From the NCBI GenBank assembly GCA_963556195.1, contig OY744520.1, positions 149,994,107 through 150,058,106 of the forward strand: a DNA stretch of 64,000 nt. The letters are read 5' to 3'. Under the pieces are notes generated by a model. It ran no database searches, was not told where the DNA came from, and saw nothing but the letters and a program-made list of their open reading frames with translations. How positions within the stretch are numbered: position 1 is the first letter of the stretch; each line of letters starts with the position of its first letter. The position numbers were made by a program, and so were the translations under genes. Below, one piece after another: positions 44,241-57,640 of this stretch. This stretch comes from Sepiola atlantica (taxonomy: Eukaryota; Mollusca; Cephalopoda; Sepiida; Sepiolidae).

Positions 44241-46640
44241 CTCTAGACTGAACGGAGGGCCTATCTACAAAACCCATAGAAATCAACCTTGTTTGGAGTA
44301 AATACCTCTTTTACTGACCACCAATCTAATAAAGACGGGCAAAAAAAACACACCCGCCCAGTTGACCGACTCGAAATGTGCTGCTTAATTTTCCACGGAA
44401 ATAACAGAACAAAAGGATAGGGTAGGCGTCTGACGCTGCTTGATAAACGTCGAGGCTCATGAATACGTTTGTAGCGTGGTTTGTATTTTACAAGGGAAAG
44501 GGGATGTCGTCTCTTATTTCTGCGTGTGTTTGCACTTGTGTTTACTTGTGTGCCTATTCTAATGCGCAACTGCATGTGTTCGTTTTTTTTTTAGATGAGT
44601 CGGTGATTTCTACGAGAAGTTTTGGACGTCGGTCGCCTTAGTTGTATCAGCGATCTAGCTTCTGTTTGAAATTGAATTTTCGTTGCTTAAAACGATGATT
44701 GGACACGAACGTGATTTTGTATACACCCCCAAAGGTCTGTGTCTTACAGCATATTCAAATAGCACTTTCATTTGTCTATCACGTTTAAGTTTGAAATATC
44801 ATTATTTTTTTGCTAGGTTTTTTTTATACAAATGCGTCAACACTTATACAGCCCAGAAGTTAGGGTTAATGGGATTTTTAGTTGAATGCTAAAAAATAGT
44901 ATACGATGATTTCGGCTGACTGATGTATGTCCTAGTACGGTATTCACTCTGGACAAATTGAGGCGGCTTGAGCTGAAGGACAAAGTTGCTAAAAAAAATT
45001 ACAATTCACAAACGGTCCCTAATAGCAGAAATGTCCGGTCAAGGGAAATGATTGTGACGACTTTATATTTAATTGCATTTTCTTTTTCAGAAAGGTGCCG
45101 TCGTTCTTCCACATACAGCGCCTTTGATTCCCATATCGGCATCCATCTGGTACTGGCCAGGTTCAATGTCGATTAACTTCAGCGATCTAATGAGCACCGG
45201 TGATTATGCCAAGAGGGCAAACACAGGATATGAGTGTTGGTTTTAGAAGTGTCAAAGTAACAAGCAGCTTTTAACCCCATTGCACGACGGGGGAGAGTAT
45301 CAGCTATATTGTTATCAGCAATACAACTACGGGTATACCACACTTGTTTTAAATATCAGTTACGTGGTATAATTTTGATTTGGAATCGTTTCTTCATAAA
45401 TAAACGCGCAGAGTGAATAGCCACACCTTAATAAATTCCGTGCTATGTTGTGTCTGCGGGAACAATACCAGTTAAGCAAATAAAACATGGTGCTGGCTCT
45501 TTCTGTGCGCAAATCACTCATCAATGGATGAAAGAGTCTTTTGTGATTGTTATTACTGTTGTTTACGAGGAACGCCTCATTCTCGTTTTTCTGTTGTTTA
45601 ATTCAACACAATAAAAAAGCTTTTCTAGACCCCCTTTTACAAAGTATTTCCTATCATAGTGTTTAAGGAAACCTAATAAGAAAACACGGATACTTTTAAT
45701 GTACGTCGAGTCAATCTGCGCATCTAGCGATGAAAATGCTAGTTCAGATTTAAGCCTGACAGATGAACGCGATTCCCATTTATGACATAAGTGTGACAAA
45801 ACTTAATGACATACTCTTCTATAGGCATAGGATCCATCCTTTTAATTGGCACGTTTAATGACTAAGACTATATTTCTTACTTATTAGTCGCTACTTATAA
45901 AAGGTCTAAACCACTCGAGGATAAATGGTTAATTAGATAGAATGATTGTCAGTTGAAACATGAAGAATATTATTTGAAAATTACTAATGGAGTGAAAAAA
46001 GTGTATCGGTTTATGACAAGTATATATATATATATTGACATTGGATTTGAAGGAAACTATGTTGTAATCGGCAGGGAAGATGAATCGTTACTATCCGCTA
46101 GACAAACGTATCGTTTTATAGAGATTTCATTCTATATGTGCGTTTAGTAGTGAAAATGATTAAAAATGAAACACGGCTGATCGCCTGACGGACGGATCTC
46201 TTTTTAGATGCGTAGAAGCACGTTAATAGGGCAGAAAAGAAAACACTCGTCCGTTTGACTACTACGTTTAGTGATTGGTCCCATGTTCGTCTTAACCATT
46301 AAAACAAAAATACAAATCTGTCATCTTTTCTTTCGTTTCGTGTTTATTAATGATTCTGATGTTCTTATTTAGAATTCATTAACGTTTGATGCTTTTCCGA
46401 TCTAGCTTCCGATCCTTTATATTCAATTTGTGTTTTTTTTGCGGGTGAATGGATGCTCTCTACCTTTGTTTTCTTCATTTTCTCTCACACCAATGGCTTC
46501 CATCAGATTATTTTAATCTTCCAAATCATTGATGAGTTTAAATTATTTTGTTATAGAAATCTTTTTTTTCATTTGCGTTATTTGTATTCCTGTCCATGTT
46601 CTTTTATTTCTCTTGTGTACATTATCCGACGCGTCCTCAT
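44241..46640. other. AT-rich sequence, nothing recognised
   Basis: No supported gene. Frames of up to 104 codons at 44261-44641 overlap on opposite strands and have no domain. The segment near 46048 weakly matches 31107. Confidence 0.45.
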
Positions 46641-46654
46641 GCCTTAATCAGAGG

Positions 46655-47100
46655 ACTTGCTTCCCGAAGTCGGTAAGTTGGTCAGTAAGTCTGTCGGTCA
46701 GTTGGTCGGTAATTTGATTAGTAAGTTGGTCAGTATGTCAGTAGTTAAGCCGATTGATAAATCGATCTGTAAGTCGGTGGGTAAGTCGATCAGGAAGCCA
46801 GTCAGTAAGACGGTCGGTAAATCAGTCAGAAAGTCAGTCCGTAATACTGTTAGTAAACCGGTCGGTACGTCAGTCGGTAAGTCGGTCGGTAAGTTAATCG
46901 GTAAGTCAGTTTGTACATGGTTGGTAACTCCATTCCTAAGCCAGTCGATGTCGATTGGTAAGTCGCTCGGCTAGTCGGTCGGTAAGTGAGTCGGTAAGTT
47001 GGTCGATAAGTAGGTCGGTAAGTTTTTTTTGGTAAGTTAGTTGGTAAGTCAGGCGTAAAATGGATCGGTGTGTCGGTCGGTTGTCGGTCGATCGCTAAAC
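46655..47100. repeat. Degenerate 12-bp minisatellite (GGTAAGTCGGTC)n
   Basis: About 37 diverged units of GGTAAGTCGGTC with an inner four-base beat (GGTA, AGTC, GGTC). Because the period is a multiple of three and the motif lacks stops, both strands stay open over long stretches: KSVG-type repeats on the plus strand (46657-46974) and PTYR-type repeats on the minus strand (47137-46850). Neither looks like a real protein. Confidence 0.88.
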
Positions 47101-47194
47101 GATTAAGTTCAGTCTGTTGCGCAGATTGAATAAACATATGCCAATAATGTGCTTTAATTTTTCATATTTTCTGTATATGCTTACATTCTTTGCT

Positions 47195-47274
47195 TGTTTT
47201 TCACTGCAGGGAAGCAGTTCCGTTGCAATGTGTTTGAACATTGCAACGGAACTTCTTCCCTGAAGACAAAAACA
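47195..47274. repeat. Short inverted repeat
   Basis: CAGGGAAGCAGTTCCGTTGC then AATG at 47207-47230 pairs with 47239-47262 with one or two mismatches around an 8-nt loop, and the pairing continues more weakly to 47195 and 47274. Confidence 0.75.
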
Positions 47275-47279
47275 TACTT

Positions 47280-48389
47280 GTTTTTAAGTCTAATATAAGA
47301 AAACACTTGTCTAGATGTCTTATTAAGTAATCAAATTTGTCCTTTCCATTCATTGTTTTTAAGCCTAACATAGTATTGTTTATCATCTTACTGACAATCT
47401 TATGACCCCTTATCCTTGAGTTAACTTTAGTAAATAATTAGAAAGTGTAAAATACAAAAAGTATCTAATTTAATAATTTCATAATATTTTATTTCACAAT
47501 TCATCATAATACAAGATATAGAACATTTAACATCCATATCTGTGTAAATTCGACTTTCGTTTCCTTGTTGATATCTTGGGCGTAAAACTGACGCCAATCG
47601 AAGGCGTTCTATCTTTGTATAGAGAGGTTCTAATCCTGCTATGCTCTCATGTTGCTATCCATGAATCTTCTACGTTGCACGCCCCGTTGGTAATTTAACC
47701 GCTTCATTTAATAACGGTATGACGTACGCAAACACAAGTGTCCTAAAAATAGGTACATATAACATACATAACGTACACACGGATATGTATATTAATACAT
47801 TATACACACACCCATATAAATATATTATTATTCTAAAGTTGAGTTTATCATTGTCTGTTCACAACGACTCATTTTCAATTACACACCTCTGAACATTTCG
47901 ACTTTTACCGGGATTAGTAAATATTTAAAATAGTTTGATGTACAAAGCAAATCTTACCGATATATGTAACAATGGATCTATTGCTGTGATTTTGCTTGCT
48001 ATTGGTAGAGAATGAACCGTGTTTTTCGGACTTTGTTGTTGTTCATTCTGGGAACATAGGACAAAACTACCGTTCTAAAGAGTGTCGCTGTTTAACTAAT
48101 TTTATACTGCATCATATGACTGCAAATAAATATCCCCTTTAGAAAGTTGAACAGAAATTAAAATTTTTGGAGTATAATATTAATTTGGTATAGAATTAAT
48201 TAATAATTCAAATGGTTAAGAATACCTATATATACTCAGCTGAATCTCAATAAATAGCAAGTTGTTGGTGGTTGCAAGTTTATGATTGATCTTTGTAGTT
48301 TATACCAGAAAGGTTTCGCAGTGTTCTAAATTTGAGTACATATATGTATATATATATAAAGAGAGATATATAGAGAATTTATTATAAAC

Positions 48390-48450
<61 letters not shown>

Positions 48451-48560
48451 AATTTATGTGTGTATATATATATAAATAAATATATTTTTTTACAAAGAAC
48501 AAGTTCTCGTATCAAGAAGAATTGTGATTTTATTAAAAAAATAACAGTCGTTCCTTCATG
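47280..48560. other. AT-rich sequence with one possible tRNA-like head
   Basis: No gene supported. TA array at about 48397-48447. The stretch 47573-47650 (+) contains GAAGGCGTTCTATCTTTG and AGGTTCTAATCCTGCT, which recall a tRNA-derived SINE head with one change in box B. The box A side is poor, so I leave it as possible. Confidence 0.4.
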
Positions 48561-48569
48561 GCAATGTTT

Positions 48570-50200
48570 TTAATTAGTTCACCCAACACGAGGCATGTTG
48601 CTACCGTAGACGTACGAGGCTACTGAGAATTACGGTGAAAGTTTAAGGGGCCACCCTAAATGTGAAGATGTGTAGCGAGATGCTTGTTCACATAAGTTTT
48701 TTTAATTTCAGTGAGGGAGTTCCTAAGTTCGGAAGTACGAGGAAAGAAGCTATTGGAATAGTAGGTTATCCGGCATATAGAGACCGCTACAGTAAAATGA
48801 TGGCATTTAGTTGATTATCGGGTTAGTCAGGGCGCACTAGAGCAAAATGTTCGTCGGAGCACATTCGATTGAAGTACATGTACAACTATCACAATGATAC
48901 AACATAGCCGCTATGGGACAGTGGCAAAAGCTGGGTGGATAACGAGTGACCTATTAGATTAACGACACTTTTTTCTCCATTGTCTAAGGGGGGATACTAA
49001 TGGATGGTGCATCAGCCCAGACGAGGCAACAACACTCCATGCATGGGCGGATAGTGGCTTTGTAGAGATATATGATATTGTCAGGTGTGAGAAGTTTTTA
49101 AGCACGGTAGAGGGAACCAACCTTTATTGCAGCAATCTTAGCAATGTAGTCTATGTATTTGCTTCAATTCATGCTACCTGTAAATGTTAAGATGTATTTT
49201 AATGCTAGACTCTCAGCTAGGGTGTTATATGCCATGGCAATCGGTGAGCGAAGTGGTTTGTTGTAGTTGTTGAAGGAAATGGACTTTGTCTTAGCAGTAT
49301 GAAATGTGCCTATCAATTTATCACCCCATTCCATTATAGACTAGAGGTTACATTCTACGGATTCAGCGATTGTCTGGGATATGTATGCGCACGTTTTGCT
49401 CACACGACGATACTAGAGCGTGGTGTTGTCAGCAAATATACCCATCTAAGATACAATGTCATAAGAGAGATCGTTTATGAAAAGAAGAGAATTATAAAGG
49501 TATAATGATCGATCCCTGGTGTACACCTGCAGTTATGCATTGTTATTTAAATGAACGGATATTGAGGACAACCTAGAGCTTGTTCTTGTGAGGAAAAATC
49601 TAATTATATTAAATGTTCGTCCAGTAATACCATATAACTTTATTTTTATAAGAATACCTTTATGACAGCCTTTGTCAAAGGTTTTTGATATATAAAGCGC
49701 TACCACCCTAGTTTCACCTGCCCCTTCCAGTGTATGGTACATGCGTTCAGAGATGACCGCTAAGATATCCGAAGTAAATCGTGCTTTCCTAAATCTATAC
49801 TGATGGCCAGAAAACAGTTACGCATTAACGAGGTGACGGACTATCGTTAGATTGATTAAAGATCCCAAGATTCTAGCGAAGAGCGGAAGTAGACTGATGG
49901 GGGCGATAATTCTGAGTGTCAGTTCTATCTCCAGAATTCTTGAACACTGGTACCAATAAAATTGCATGAATAGATATAACATAATATATGTTTATAATGT
50001 ATATATATTCAGGTTGTGCAGCCAAACTCAAGTGTTTAAGCTTAAGGGATTTTAGACTTTCCAAGTGTGATTCTAGGGTAATTTTTAATAGGGATATTTT
50101 CCGACAAGAAGGCAGCCTCATATCAAGCAATTTTATTTGAATAACATATGTTGTTTCATAGCTATAATATAAGATCATAGGTAATGACAACATCTGATGT
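48570..50200 (-). pseudogene. Jockey/CR1-like LINE, RT and 3' part (minus strand)
   Basis: Copy reading right to left. At 50190-49870 it shows LKSLKLKHL and VPVFKNSGDRTDTQNYR (RT fingers). At 49742-49533 it shows MYHTLEGAGETRVVALYISK then TFDKGCHKGILIKIKLYGIT, the palm A block, with the aspartate of LDISK replaced by Tyr as in the 22-kb copy. At 49150-48980 the complement of the GSLYRA, LYKA and IRPCM blocks appears. Stops and frameshifts are frequent. The short GAACACTGGTACC-type junctions and the tail at 48570-48800 match 42340-42560. Confidence 0.7.
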
Positions 50201-50204
50201 GGTA

Positions 50205-50800
50205 TCTCGAAAATTTAAAATGCCGCACGATGACATTATTCGCAACCTGTGACAAAGATATTACTCCACATATACTGCATTAGAAATAGATTACGACAAT
50301 AAATGATTAAGTTAAATAAATTACTAATAAAGAGCAATAAATATAAACCCGTATAACTATGTAGAACAAACACTTAGCTGAAATATACTTAAAAACAAAA
50401 CTAAATGTGTTAATCAATAGTAGTATATATATGTATATTATAACAATACAGTGAGTAACATGGGTAACTTATATTTTTGTAAGGGAGCGAATATATATAA
50501 AGTTTTCATTTTTAATTACTAAATTGTTGACGAACAACCATGGATTTTGGAATATATATTTTTTAGCAACAGGTTGAGTAACATAGGCACTACCGATTTT
50601 GTAAACTTTACCATTAAGGACGTGCGCACTCCTTAAACTTTTCCTATGTGTAACATTGTAGGTTGGTGGGTGTTCATGAAATTGTTAGTTCATAGCTGGT
50701 GTTATGGAAGCTTTTTTGTAATATTTAGATGCTTGCTGAAAATGTTCCTACTTGTATGAGGTATTATGTTTTAAAAATAAAATGTACGGCATGATAGGGT
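50205..50800. other. AT-rich sequence, nothing recognised
   Basis: No gene or repeat family recognised. Confidence 0.5.
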
Positions 50801-50807
50801 GTTAATA

Positions 50808-50808
50808 T

Positions 50809-50905
<97 letters not shown>
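50808..50905. repeat. (CA)n(TA)n(TG)n compound microsatellite
   Basis: CA array, TA array and TG array in a row, forming a near palindrome that is open on both strands. Confidence 0.96.
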
Positions 50906-50907
<2 letters not shown>

Positions 50908-50919
50908 GCGTGTTCATGG

Positions 50920-51015
50920 AATTACGTAACCGCATCGCCAGTCGGACGGCTCGAAACTCAAATCCACGTATTATGGGTTTTGGTATTCTAACCATCAGGC
51001 TACCGACCCAATCAC
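50920..51015 (-). mobile_element. tRNA-like SINE head or tRNA pseudogene
   Basis: Minus strand: GGTCGGTAGCCTGATGGTTA (box A core TAGCCTGATGG, about 50993-51003) followed by GAGTTTCGAGCCGTCC (box B-like, about 50945-50960). The spacing suits a tRNA-type promoter. The ends do not fold as an acceptor stem. Confidence 0.55.
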
Positions 51016-51019
51016 ACTG

Positions 51020-51395
51020 CTAACTCGAGAGAAATGCCTTCAAACACAAGTGTGATTCTAAGGAGAATTCAATCTTTCAAAGGGAGAGAATCATGCAACG
51101 GGGCTAATTTCAATGAATCATCAATTTATTTACTTTCGAAAGGGCTCAACGTAATTTTAGTTTTTCAGTGGGTTTATGGTAGGGGTTGATGGAGTCGATT
51201 GCTAAGTCATAGTTTGCGCCTAAAAAGTCTACATTAGTGAGGATGGTTTTGATTGTGATCTGAACGCTCAGTTCTTAACAAAAAATTGTCAGGTGTGTTC
51301 TGTAGCTATCAAGATGTAAATTTCCACACTTATTTTCCTCGGCCTCATCAATATTATTTATCTTGGTAACTAACACCCTAAGCCTTACCCAAATA
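51020..51395. other. Unrecognised sequence
   Basis: About 375 bp with no gene or repeat family that I can name. Confidence 0.45.
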
Positions 51396-51397
51396 AT

Positions 51398-51410
51398 AAT
51401 GATGATGATG

Positions 51411-51465
<55 letters not shown>

Positions 51466-51515
51466 TAATAATAATAATAATAATAATAATAAGAAGAAGA
51501 AGAAGAAGAAGAAGC
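51398..51515. repeat. (TAA)n then (GAA)n microsatellite
   Basis: TAA array of about 95 bp with ATG interruptions, ending in six to seven GAA units. It lies upstream of the R4/Dong-like LINE and could be the left half of its target, though about 440 bp separate it from the first sequence I can tie to the element. Confidence 0.93.
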
Positions 51516-51841
51516 GACAGCATCGAGTTAAGTATCTTTTTGTTTCTCCTGTTTAAACAAAAAAAAACATTATTTTACCATATAACTGTTCGCTTTTAAT
51601 ATTTAAAACAAGTCAAATATGATTTACGTGCCCAAAGTCTGACAGAATTTCAGTTTTAGTTATTACTTATGGAAATTTTGAAAATTATTGTCCAAAATAC
51701 GATAAAAAGACTGGAATGTGTGGACACGTGACTCAACCCCCTCCCCCGGTCTCTTCGCAACCAAACAAAGATAAGAATCTATTGTCTCCCAACCCCGGCT
51801 GTCTAAGTTTAGCCTATAAAACTTATACTATGTAGTTAAGT

Positions 51842-51881
<40 letters not shown>

Positions 51882-51959
51882 ATTATTTTTATTTTATTTT
51901 TGTGTGTGCGATAGTGCACATTTCACCTTATATAAAGGAGATAAACACTATCCTTGTGA

Positions 51960-54900
51960 CATCATCACAGGCAAACTAAACGTGGGCCTGGTGTAGGCAC
52001 ATACACCAACATATGAGTAATGCCCAACAATAGCAATGAACCCCGTAGGACTCAGAAAAAAATATGAGTTTCATGATAGGCAGGTGCTCCCTCGATGTCC
52101 AACATGGGGGATCCGGTCCGTATCCTGCGAATGTTGGCTCCTTTGATTTCAAGAAAAAAATTACGGACAATAAACAGTAAGTAACCCCTCTAATTCCAGG
52201 TATGGCAAGCACAAAGACCAAACACAAAAAGCAGGAATTAAATAAAACTAAAACACATAGAAATTAATGGAAAACAAATGAGAAGAGGCTAGTAATCGAA
52301 TGCTACTACAAAAGTCGCCACTCCAAAGAAAAAGTCTACCGGAAGCGAATGAAACATCTATGGAACACTGCTACTGGCTACTATACAACGGGACAAAGCA
52401 AACCAGATCCTCGAGAAAGGATGCTTCTCAAAGATGAAACTGACGGAAATCAAACTAAAAGAGCGGACCAGAGCAAAGAACACCACCCGAAGAAACCCTC
52501 CAGGAAAAAGACAGACAACACATAAATCCACTAACGGAAAGAGGTCGAAAACTACGAAATCACAGAACTCACCGAAGTAAAACTCACAGAGGAAGAAGCA
52601 AGTGGAAAACATCAAACGATACATGTTTGAAAACAAAACAAATCCTCCATCTCTAAGAAACGAAGATTGGAAGAAGTTACAAGTTTAAACATAGACAGTA
52701 AACAAGGTACTCGCGTACATCCCAACACACACTATCACATACCTAAACAACTTGATATATGCGGGGGAAAACTCAGTAAGTATAACACTAAAAACAGAAA
52801 AAAAGCCTGGCCAAAAGAATGGACCGACAAAACCTGAATGGGTAATCAGACTGCAAACCCAGATAGCCAAACTCTGGAAAGAAGCTAACACGGTAAACGA
52901 GATGAAATAGAATAGGAAAGGATGAAAGAGCAGACATCTGGTTCACAAAGAAAGACTGAATGAGAAACATGAAGAATTAAAACAAAACATAGCAGCAATA
53001 AGGGGAAGACTGAGACGATAGAGATACAAATCAGAACAGCAAAAAACAGAACAGGACATTTGAAAACAATGAAAGCCAGTTTTACAAAAATGTAAACAGA
53101 GAACGAATAACATCAGAACAACATGACCCGACAGAGACAAACCACTTCTGGAGTAAGATATGGGAAAAAGCCTAAAACACACAACAAAAATGCCAAGTTG
53201 TTGAACAACATGAAAAATGAACTACAGGAAATAGAAGGAACAGAAACGGAAATTACTGAAGAAACGATTAAAGACGTCCTAAGGAAAATGGCAAACTGAA
53301 AAGCACCAGCCCATTATAGAATACATGCATATTGGTTTTAAAAATTCACGACCCTACATGAAAAACTACCGCAGAAACTGAGAGGATGTATCCACAAAAC
53401 AGACATACCAGTGTGAATGAACAGAGGAAAGACAACGCTTATACAGAAAGATGCCAAAAAAGGAACAACCCCAAGCCACTACAGATCAATAACCTGTTTA
53501 CCAACAATGTGGAAAATCCTGACGGCACAACCGAGAGAACAAATATACTAGTCCCTAAACAAACGTGGACTACTCCCCAAAGACCAAAAACGATGCCGTA
53601 AAGGGAAAAGATGGACACATTTTTCCTTATACATCGATCAAAAGATCTTGAAGAAGGTAAAAAAAGAGAAACAAAGACCATATCCATGGCATGGATTTAC
53701 TACAAAAAAGCTTACGACAGAATCACGCAAGACTGGATAATTGAATGTTTGAAAATATACAATATACCCGAAATGATAATTAATCTTATCAAGAAAGCAA
53801 TGAGAACATGCAGACTGGAACTGACAGCCGGAAGACCACACCGGACTGAGATAAAGATAAAGAGACATCTTCCAAGGAGACTCCCTATCACCACTACTGT
53901 TTATAATAGCTATGATGCCACTCAATTACATACTCAGAAAATGTTATGCTGGATACAAGTTTACGGACACAGAACTCAGAGTAAACCACCTGATTGCACG
54001 GATGACCTGAAACTATTTGCAAAAGGCAAAAAGGAACTGGAAAAGCTGATAAATACGACCTGAATCTTCAGTCAGGACATCCAAATGGAATTCGGAATGG
54101 AAAAGTCTGCACTATTAGAAATTAAAAGAGGAAAACTAGGGACAACAGAGGGCATGGAACTCCCCAACCAAGAGGAAATGCGGGCGCTACAAATATGTTG
54201 GAGTTCTGGAAGCAGACACCATCAAATCATCAGAAATAAAAGAGAAGATTGGAAAAGAATACTTACGAAGAACAAGAAAACACATAGAAACAAAATTATA
54301 TAGCAGGAATCTAGTAACAGGAATAAACACCTGGGCCGTAGCACTATAAGATACTCTGAACCATTCATAGGATCGACCAAAGAGTAATTCAGGCACCTTG
54401 ACCATAGGACTAGAAACTGAATGACCATGCACAACGCACTTCATCCAAAAGACGATACGGACAGACTCTACATGAAAAGAAACGAAAGGGGTAAGAGGAC
54501 TAGTAATTATAGAAGGTTGTGTGGAAGGCTCAACAAAGAGCTGGATAAATACATAACTCAACACACGAAAATCCTTATCACTGCAGCAAGAGACGCCGTT
54601 CCAACGAACGACTCGGGAAGCACCGAAACCAGAAACAAAACGACAAGGAAAGAAAAGTGGGAAGAAAAACAACTACATGGACGCTTCAGAAGACCGACAA
54701 GAGAAGAAACCAACGAAAATAGCTGGGTATTGCTAAGAAAAATACACTTGAACAGAGAAACGGAATCTTTACTGATGGCAGCACTTGACAATGCGATTAG
54801 GACAAACTACATTCAAACTTAAATAAAAAAAACACACAGTAAAACAATAAATGCAGACTGTGTGGATACAGAGACAGAATAGTAAATCATATAATAAGTG

Positions 54901-56000
54901 AATGTAGCAAACTAGCTCAAAAAGAATACAAGAACACACATGACTGTGTGGGGAAAGCAGTACACGGAGAACTGTGCAAACAATTGTATTTCGACTACGC
55001 AGACAAATGGGGCAAACATAAACCAGAAACAGTACTTGAAAACGAAAAACACAACATCATCAGGGATATGGATATACAAACAGACAAACTCGTACAAGCA
55101 AGGAGACCGGATGTTATAATAATCAACAAGAAGGAAAAATCTTGCAAAATCGTAGACTTCGCGTTCCAGCTGACAACAGAGTGAAGATTAAAGAAACGGA
55201 AAAACGAAGCAAATACAGGGAACTAGCCAGAGAACTGAAAGGAATATGGAGCATGAAGAAAGTCAGTATACTACCAATTATCGTAAGATAACTAGGAACA
55301 CTACCCAAAAAACTGTATAAAAGACTGGGATAAATTGTAATCTAAGTGATCATTGGAACTATACAAAGGACGGCACTGATCAAAACAGCTACAATCTTAA
55401 GAAGAATCATTGAATGCCGAAATCATCCTGCATAAGCAACGAAGGGTCCCATGGACTCTACTACAGGAAGAAAACAAACCACAGGAAGTACACATCACAA
55501 ACAATAGAACAGAAAATGCAAGAAACATCACTCTATAAGTTCCCCCAATAAATTACACCGGCTTAAACTTAAACGACACAAAAATGAACCAATGAACAGA
55601 AATAGCAAGTAACACTATCACCTCCCCGCCTCCCCAAAGAAAATGGTACTATCTGAGGCTGACACCACACAAAATATTTGCATAGGGTCAAGGAGGATGA
55701 GAAGACCGAGGAGGGACAGCACAAACCAGACCTCCTCTGGAAGTGCAGAGACCTCTGGAACATATTGCCACCTAAATCCCAGAGAAGACCAATGGTCCTT
55801 ACCAGTGAGAAATCAATGATTAACGGCTGTTGTGATACTGCAAGTTTATTTGCGGTGACTATCGAAAAGAGGTGGAGAATACTATAAATCTGGGGAGATT
55901 TGTTGTCACTCAGACTCCAGGGAATACCACCGGTTGTCGGTGAGCAATCACTGATGACCTGTGTGAGAACGTCTAGTGAGTACAACATAATTATACTAAT
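51960..56000 (+). mobile_element. R4/Dong-like LINE, nearly full length, inactive
   Basis: About 4 kb plus-strand element: a 5' untranslated part, one long broken ORF (52202 to about 55420) and a 3' tail of about 550 bp that ends CTAGTGAGTACAACATAATT before an ACT/TAA-rich tract. The tail aligns with those of the minus-strand pieces at 10-13.8 kb. A length near 4 kb, a restriction-like endonuclease and a TAA-type 3' flank agree with the R4/Dong clade. The exact 5' end is uncertain; it may reach back to the TAA array at 51398-51515. Confidence 0.75.
52202..55420 (+). pseudogene. R4/Dong-like LINE polyprotein (RT plus restriction-like endonuclease), broken
   Basis: One ancestral ORF with many stops and frameshifts. 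N-terminus from ATG at 52202: MASTKTKHKKQELNKTKTHR, a stop, then KRLVIECYYKSRHSKEKVYR. RT blocks: KDVLRKMAN near 53275, RGKTTLIQKDAKKGTTPSHY near 53425, KAYDRITQDWIIECLKIYN at 53708-53765 (palm A; the residue before YKKAYD is Tyr where Asp is usual), QGDSLSPLLFIIAMMPLNY near 53875, and DDLKLFAKG at about 54002 (palm C aspartates kept). Then LEADTIKSSEIKEKIGKEYL near 54208, the linker MTMHNALHPKDDTDRLYMKR at 54421, a damaged knuckle near 54845-54905, and endonuclease text RPDVIIINKKEKSCKIVDFA at 55108-55166. A one-base loss in VDFA(V)PAD shifts the frame, at a different base from the 12.3-kb copy. C-terminal LARELKGIWSMKKV follows at about 55222. Confidence 0.82.
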
Positions 56001-56016
56001 AATGGAACTCCTCCTC

Positions 56017-56205
56017 AACCTACTACTACTAATAATAGTAATACTACTACAATATCTACTATTACTACTACTACTACTACTACAATATCTACTATTACTA
56101 CTACTACTACTACTACTACTACTAATAATAATAATAATAATAATAGTAATATTAATAGTAAAAGACTAATAATAATAGTACTAATAATAAAAATATTAAA
56201 AATGT
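56017..56205. repeat. (ACT)n/(TAA)n mixed trinucleotide tract
   Basis: Array of ACT, TAA and AGT triplets attached to the 3' end of the R4/Dong-like LINE, probably a mutated TAA target or slipped tail. Confidence 0.93.
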
Positions 56206-56209
56206 TGCT

Positions 56210-57589
56210 TTTTTTCGTTTCTAACACGCCAGAACACTGAAAGTTCTACTAACCCGCTCTTAACTTTATTTGGTTTCTTTCCTTTTGAGTATTACTTGTC
56301 CATTATTATTGTAGAACATCTATAGACAGTCGTCTCGTAAAAGCCAAAATCATTTTTTTAAATGTCAGATGTGTCTGCCGGGTTCTTGTCCATACTTATT
56401 GCGGAAGATGCATAGACAGTCGTCTTGTTAAAGCCTAAATACTTGGTTCGAGAATCTATTTTTTTTACTAAAAAATGAATAGTCCGATCAGATCACGAAT
56501 ATCGCTTTATAGTTATCACCATTAGTACATCAAAAAAGGTCTTCTGAGTTAGATGTTCTAACCAATGTCTTATTTCATTTTTAAAAGAGAAGGTTTCATG
56601 CGTGGAGAATAGTTGCCATTTCTAATTCGCTGATTTTAGCGAAAGTTCAAGTCTGGTTGGGTATTTCTATTTGAGGAATGCGGTTTATATCAGTGATGTT
56701 GAACTGTGTTGATCTGCATTGTTCTTTATTAGGAAAAGTCTTTAACCAGTCAATAGTCACCTGGGAATTGATCCAAAGTCGGATATATGTATATTGTTTT
56801 ATATATTAATTTATTTTTAAAGTAATGTGCTTGCTAGCTCACCCTATCTCGCTTTTTTATGCTAAATTTGTAAGTCTGTATGTGCGTCTATTTCTGAAAA
56901 TGGTGTTTCTGATCTTTCAGGGTAAACATGCATTATTTTAGGCTAAGTGATGGATTGTGTTGTCCATTTTAAGTTTATCTTCTAAATCTATTGTTTTATT
57001 GTTTTATATAATTATATACTGAAAATCTCGTTCGAATATATCCATGGCAGTGACTCTTTTTAGGTTCTTACTGGATTTAAGTCCGTAGTAGTTTGAAGGC
57101 GTGGCTTATGCACTAGTGACGGTAATACATTTCCATCTCATGCGTCTGACAACGTCTTCCATCTTATTAATTGACATTTTCGGGTAAAAAGTATTATGAG
57201 GATTTTTACTTTTGTTACTTTTTATATTTTCATATTGCATAATAGATGCGCAAATTTCCAAATCAAACTCTTAGATTAACATAGAATAGCCGCTCCAGAT
57301 GGACTACTTAGAGTAACATAAACATCCATTTCCCACAATTAAAACTGTTTAAGCCGGCCGATCTTTCCAGCATGTCCTTACAATTTTCTCACAAGTGATA
57401 AACTTCACATACACATATAAGAAAACGCACACCTTGAAAGCGTATGATAAAGAAATAAATCAAGTATATAATAACACCTTTTAAACTTAAACATATATAC
57501 CTTCAAGAAATAAATAAAAAAATATGCACCTTTAAAATAGAATTAATTTAACTTAATATAATACTCCACGAAATACAAAATGACATCGT

Positions 57590-57640
<51 letters not shown>

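Noticed and set aside
46657..46974. 105-codon frame of KSVG-type repeats
   Set aside because: Produced by the 12-bp minisatellite; the opposite strand is equally open and no domain is visible.
52358..53182. Minus-strand frames of up to 92 codons over the R4/Dong-like LINE
   Set aside because: Antisense shadows of the plus-strand LINE ORF, whose motifs are recognisable.
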